Assembly: GCA_016283775.1 (NCBI GenBank)
Contig: JAEENL010000193.1
Span: 1-58,944 of the forward strand
Direction of reading: 5' to 3'
DNA: 58,944 bases
Source: Lachnospiraceae bacterium
Lineage (GTDB): Bacteria > Bacillota > Clostridia > Lachnospirales > Lachnospiraceae
The translations under genes were made by a program, and so were the position numbers. Below, in pieces: positions 55,854-58,944 of the stretch (position 1 is its first letter; the number at the start of each line of letters is the position of its first letter). A model generated the notes under the pieces. That model was not told the origin of the DNA and made no database searches. It saw only the letters and a list, made by a program, of their open reading frames with translations.

Positions 55854-57329
55854 ATGATCTATCTTGGTGTTGATCTGGGAACTTCATCCATCAAGCTTGT
55901 GGCGATGGATGCAAACGGTGAGATCAAAGGGACCGCAGGTGCGGAGTACGGACTCAGTTTTCCGCATCCCGGCTGGTCGGAGCAGGCTCCGGCGGACTGG
56001 GTCAAGGGTATGGAGGAGGCTCTTAAAAAGCTTTCCGAAAAGATCGATCTGAAAGAGATCGCAGGCATCAGCTTCGGCGGACAGATGCACGGACTTGTGA
56101 TGCTCGACGAAAACGACAATGTGATCCGTCCCGCTATCCTTTGGAATGACGGCAGGACGCAGGAGGAATGCGACTATCTGAACAAGACCATAGGCCGCGA
56201 CAAGATTTCCGCATATACCGGAAATATGGCTCTTACAGGCTTTACCGCTCCGAAGATCCTGTGGGTGAAAAAGCATGAGCCTGAAAATTTTGCAAAGATA
56301 AAAAAGATCATGCTTCCCAAGGACTATCTTGCATACGTTCTTTCGGGAGTTTTCTGCACGGATGTGTCCGATGCCTCGGGAATGCTGCTCCTTGACGTAA
56401 AAAACCGCAAATGGTCAAAGGAAATGATCGAGATCTGCGGCATCAGAGAGGATATGCTCGCAAAGGTATTTGAGAGCTATGAGGTCGTAGGCACTGTAAG
56501 ACCCGAGATCGCAGAAAAATACGGCTTCAGCAAGGATGTAAAGATAATCGCGGGCGCAGGCGACAACGCTGCGGGCGCGATCGGCACGGGTACCACCGAG
56601 CAGGGAATGTGCATCGTTTCACTCGGCACGAGCGGAACCGTATTTATCGCCTGCGATGAATATGCTGTTGATCCCGACAATGCGCTTCATATGTTTGGAC
56701 ATGCCACAGGAAAATATCACCTGATGGGCTGTATGCTCTCCGCCGCATCCTCAAATAAATGGTGGATGGACGAGATCATCGGCACAAAGGACTATGCCGC
56801 AGAACAGGCAAAGATCGCCGAGATCGGCAAAAACCATGTTTATTATCTGCCTTACCTCATGGGAGAGCGCACACCTCACAACGATCCCGATGCGAGAGGC
56901 GCTTTTATAGGAATGACGATGGATACGACAAGGGCGGATATGACGCTTGCTGTGCTTGAGGGCGTTACGTTTGCGCTCCGTGATTCTCTCGAGATCGCGC
57001 GTTCTCTCGGCGTAAAGATCGATGCTGTCCGCGCGACGGGCGGCGGTGCAAAGAGCCCTCTCTGGAGAAAGCTTATCGCAGACATCATGAACGTAAAGGT
57101 CGAGATCATGAACAGCGAAGAGGGCCCGGGATACGGCGGAGCCATCCTTGCGGCTGTGGGCTGCGGTGAATACGCAAGTGTTTCGGAGGCAACAAAGAAG
57201 ATCGTGAAGGTCAAGGACGAGCTTCTTCCCGACGCTGAGGCTGTAAAGGCTTACGAAGAAAAGTACAAGGTATGGAAACAGCTTTATCCGGCGCTCAAGG
57301 GCGTATATCGCGATGTGGCGCATAAATAA
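55854..57329 (+). CDS. xylB: Xylulokinase
   Basis: A 491-residue FGGY-family kinase that phosphorylates D-xylulose to xylulose 5-phosphate for the pentose phosphate pathway. Visible: YLGVDLGTSSIK, GGQMHGLVMLDE and ILWNDGRT (the xylulokinase signature), the ATP-binding GAGDNAAGAIGTG and GGGAKSPLWRK; length is usual. AAAAGGAGGAACAAC precedes the ATG. It forms a likely operon with the hydrolase 12 bases downstream. Confidence 0.94.
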   Translation: MIYLGVDLGTSSIKLVAMDANGEIKGTAGAEYGLSFPHPGWSEQAPADWVKGMEEALKKLSEKIDLKEIAGISFGGQMHGLVMLDENDNVIRPAILWNDGRTQEECDYLNKTIGRDKISAYTGNMALTGFTAPKILWVKKHEPENFAKIKKIMLPKDYLAYVLSGVFCTDVSDASGMLLLDVKNRKWSKEMIEICGIREDMLAKVFESYEVVGTVRPEIAEKYGFSKDVKIIAGAGDNAAGAIGTGTTEQGMCIVSLGTSGTVFIACDEYAVDPDNALHMFGHATGKYHLMGCMLSAASSNKWWMDEIIGTKDYAAEQAKIAEIGKNHVYYLPYLMGERTPHNDPDARGAFIGMTMDTTRADMTLAVLEGVTFALRDSLEIARSLGVKIDAVRATGGGAKSPLWRKLIADIMNVKVEIMNSEEGPGYGGAILAAVGCGEYASVSEATKKIVKVKDELLPDAEAVKAYEEKYKVWKQLYPALKGVYRDVAHK

Positions 57330-57341
57330 GAGGGGAAGAAG

Positions 57342-58829
57342 ATGAGGACTACAGATCCGGTCAGAGTATACAAGGTACATGCAGGCGCTGCGAGGATCGC
57401 TGCGGATCTTTGCGACGGCAGCGAAAGAGGTGAATATGTCGGACAGGACTACATCCTGCACACACTCGGACAAAAGCCCCGCGCCATAAACCTCATGTAC
57501 TGCTATTATCCGAACGAAGAAAAATGGCCTGCCCGCGTGAGTGAGGCATATGCGGACAAAGATGTGAAATTTGCATGGGATTATCCCTATGATGACTATT
57601 TTCCATACGGCGGCGGCCTCGGCGGAAGCCGTGATGCGGACGTGTTCAGGCAGATGCGAGAGATCAGGAGCCACGGTATGGACGTGATCCTGACTCTTAC
57701 AGTGGACCCCAAGGTGAGCGATGAGCACCTTCGGGCCATAGGGCGTGACTTAAGGACCTTCGGGCGGATAGAGCTGAGACTCAACCACGAGTGCACCGGA
57801 AACTGGTTTTCATTCACAAAACGCGCGAGCTACAAAGAACTCGGAGACTTTTTTGTCCATGCCGGAAACATCATCCGTGAGGAAGCGCCGAACGTCAAGA
57901 TGATCATCTGCGCGGGAGCGGTGGAAGACTTAAACGACGGCAAGGTCGAAAAGGAAGAAGAGTTTAAGGAAGCCGCATTGTCCGCTGATATCTGGTCGAT
58001 GGACAAATATCTCGCTCTCCACTGGGGATGGCCGTTTGACGTTGCTGAAAAAGGCGGGAACAGCTTTGCGAGATACAGCGTTAAAGAAGTCTATGAGAAA
58101 GCAAAAGCCACATACAAGCGCTACACCGAGCTGAACGGCGGCGTTGCAAAGCCTTTTGTCCTTGCCGAGTTCAATGCCGACGGAGATGTGACCGGCCCCT
58201 ACGATCAGGTGGGAATGATAAAAGAGTACATGGATCTCCTCTTGAACGATGATGAACACTGGCTTTCGGGATTTACGTTCTATCAGTTCAGGGACAGGGG
58301 ACGCCTCGGACTTGAGGTGGAGGATCCGAACAACAAATATGTCGGTATCCCTCAGCCTGTCATGGACTATTATAAAGACCTCATAAAGCGTCCGGAGTTC
58401 TTACCTTCGCTTACCGAGGAGGAAACCATTGTCGCAAACGATGTCGGTGACATACTCGATTCCGTGACGCTCCGTTTCGGCGGAGCACAGGATGCCGAGG
58501 CCATCGCGATGGAGTTTGAGCTTGAGGATGCTCCCGTATTCTTTGAACTGTATTTTGATGAGAACGAAGGACTCTTAAACACAAACTTTATGATCGAAGT
58601 GAACGGAAGGTGGTTCAGAAAGGCTCCCGGCACAAAGTGCGTGGATGTTATGAGCGCTTTCGGGCAGACTTTTGAAAAAAACGGCCGCGTCACAGTGCGG
58701 CTTTATGCCCCGCCGGCATCCGGCGAGAACGCGCTCGATAAGGGCGACGATTTCCTTAATTCCTATACAACGGTCAAGAAACTGCCGAAGGTCAGGATAG
58801 AAACGGCACCGATGGCAGAGAAAAAATAA
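57342..58829 (+). CDS. Putative clan GH-A glycoside hydrolase (GH26-like)
   Basis: A 495-residue protein without signal peptide. The N-terminal 340 residues look like a TIM barrel with IELRLNHECTGNWFSF (Glu as candidate acid/base, after an Arg and His as in GH26) and FVLAEFNADG (Glu as candidate nucleophile); the C-terminal part is beta-rich, perhaps a carbohydrate-binding domain. Cytoplasmic location next to xylulokinase points to hydrolysis of imported oligosaccharides such as xylo- or manno-oligosaccharides. No family assignment is certain. GGGGAAG precedes the ATG. A group II intron lies a few bases after the stop. Confidence 0.68.
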   Translation: MRTTDPVRVYKVHAGAARIAADLCDGSERGEYVGQDYILHTLGQKPRAINLMYCYYPNEEKWPARVSEAYADKDVKFAWDYPYDDYFPYGGGLGGSRDADVFRQMREIRSHGMDVILTLTVDPKVSDEHLRAIGRDLRTFGRIELRLNHECTGNWFSFTKRASYKELGDFFVHAGNIIREEAPNVKMIICAGAVEDLNDGKVEKEEEFKEAALSADIWSMDKYLALHWGWPFDVAEKGGNSFARYSVKEVYEKAKATYKRYTELNGGVAKPFVLAEFNADGDVTGPYDQVGMIKEYMDLLLNDDEHWLSGFTFYQFRDRGRLGLEVEDPNNKYVGIPQPVMDYYKDLIKRPEFLPSLTEEETIVANDVGDILDSVTLRFGGAQDAEAIAMEFELEDAPVFFELYFDENEGLLNTNFMIEVNGRWFRKAPGTKCVDVMSAFGQTFEKNGRVTVRLYAPPASGENALDKGDDFLNSYTTVKKLPKVRIETAPMAEKK

Positions 58830-58834
58830 TAATA

Positions 58835-58944
58835 ATCGAGTAGGAGGCGGTGACTAACCGCCGTCCTCTCACAGCACCGTACATACCGTTCGGTATACGG
58901 CGCCTTCAATAGTTGACGTGCACAGACTGATAGGCTGTGGCTAA
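58835..58944 (-). ncRNA. Group II intron 3' end (domains V and VI), cut by window edge
   Basis: Read on the minus strand, GCGCCGTATACC-GAAC-GGTATGTACGGTGC (given here in parts; 58903-58874) has the size and pairing of group II domain V, with a GAAC tetraloop. It is followed by GTGAGAGG and a GGCGGT..ACCGCC hairpin (domain VI, containing GTTAGTCA) and ends CTCCTACTCGAT, a common intron 3' end. The boundary is near 58835, just after the stop of the preceding gene. Domain IV and any LtrA-type reverse transcriptase lie outside the window. Confidence 0.8.

Noticed and set aside
58830-58944. Possible IS element end
   Set aside because: There are no inverted repeats of IS type; domain V and VI pairing fits a group II intron better.

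Overview
The window reads as a chromosomal stretch of a low-to-mid GC Gram-positive anaerobe of the class Clostridia, most likely a gut or rumen Lachnospiraceae relative. This is inferred from gene content (DUF3842, a flavodiiron protein, DUF1292, DegV, TldD/TldE, a ferredoxin-type aldo-keto reductase, a class of PocR-domain hybrid kinases), strong AGGAGG-type ribosome sites, TTGACA/TATAAT promoters, and surface proteins with long Thr-Pro linkers. No tRNA, rRNA, CRISPR array or phage was seen. Genes cover almost everything: no gap reaches 300 bp.

Layout. 1-1646: the end of a degenerate MocR-type regulator, a DUF3842 gene, and an ECF-transporter S subunit behind a leader with two matching ACGAA-loop hairpins and a terminator. 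1916-8985: a GH13 glucosidase, an FG-GAP-like protein, both halves of a heterodimeric ABC exporter, and a nitroreductase. 8994-18746: a diguanylate cyclase (minus), a HAD phosphatase, a GDSL lipoprotein, a surface protein with a C-terminal anchor, a large PL9 pectate lyase and a membrane protein; this is a pectin and cell-surface block. 18767-30549: UDP-galactopyranose mutase, a two-gene chromate-type transporter (minus), a response regulator plus hybrid histidine kinase, TldD/TldE, a 5'-nucleotidase-like phosphatase and glucose-6-phosphate isomerase. 30613-33476: an amino-acid (probably cystine) ABC importer divergent from an Rrf2 regulator, with overlapping -35 boxes and a palindromic candidate operator. 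33574-40832: a chemotaxis receptor (minus) and a 1757-residue secreted nuclease with serial repeats. 40877-47981: thioesterase, GH114-like lipoprotein, copper ATPase, flavodiiron protein, TetR regulator (minus), DegV and a small membrane protein. 48038-58829: two aldo-keto reductases, DUF1292, HAD, an LRR lipoprotein, a nuclease-helicase, a membrane protein, xylulokinase and a clan GH-A-like hydrolase. 58835-58944: the 3' end of a group II intron on the minus strand, cut by the window edge.

How the genes fit together. The PL9 lyase, GDSL hydrolase, GH13, GH114-like and GH-A-like proteins with xylulokinase suggest a plant-polysaccharide lifestyle, with sugars feeding into central metabolism through Pgi and XylB. 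Several small regulatory layouts are unusually compact: a promoter overlapping the preceding terminator (13057-13098), a promoter, terminator and ribosome site nested in about 60 bp (40815-40877), and divergent promoters sharing their -35 region (32956-33005). The best candidate for an undescribed element is the tandem-hairpin leader at 959-1060.
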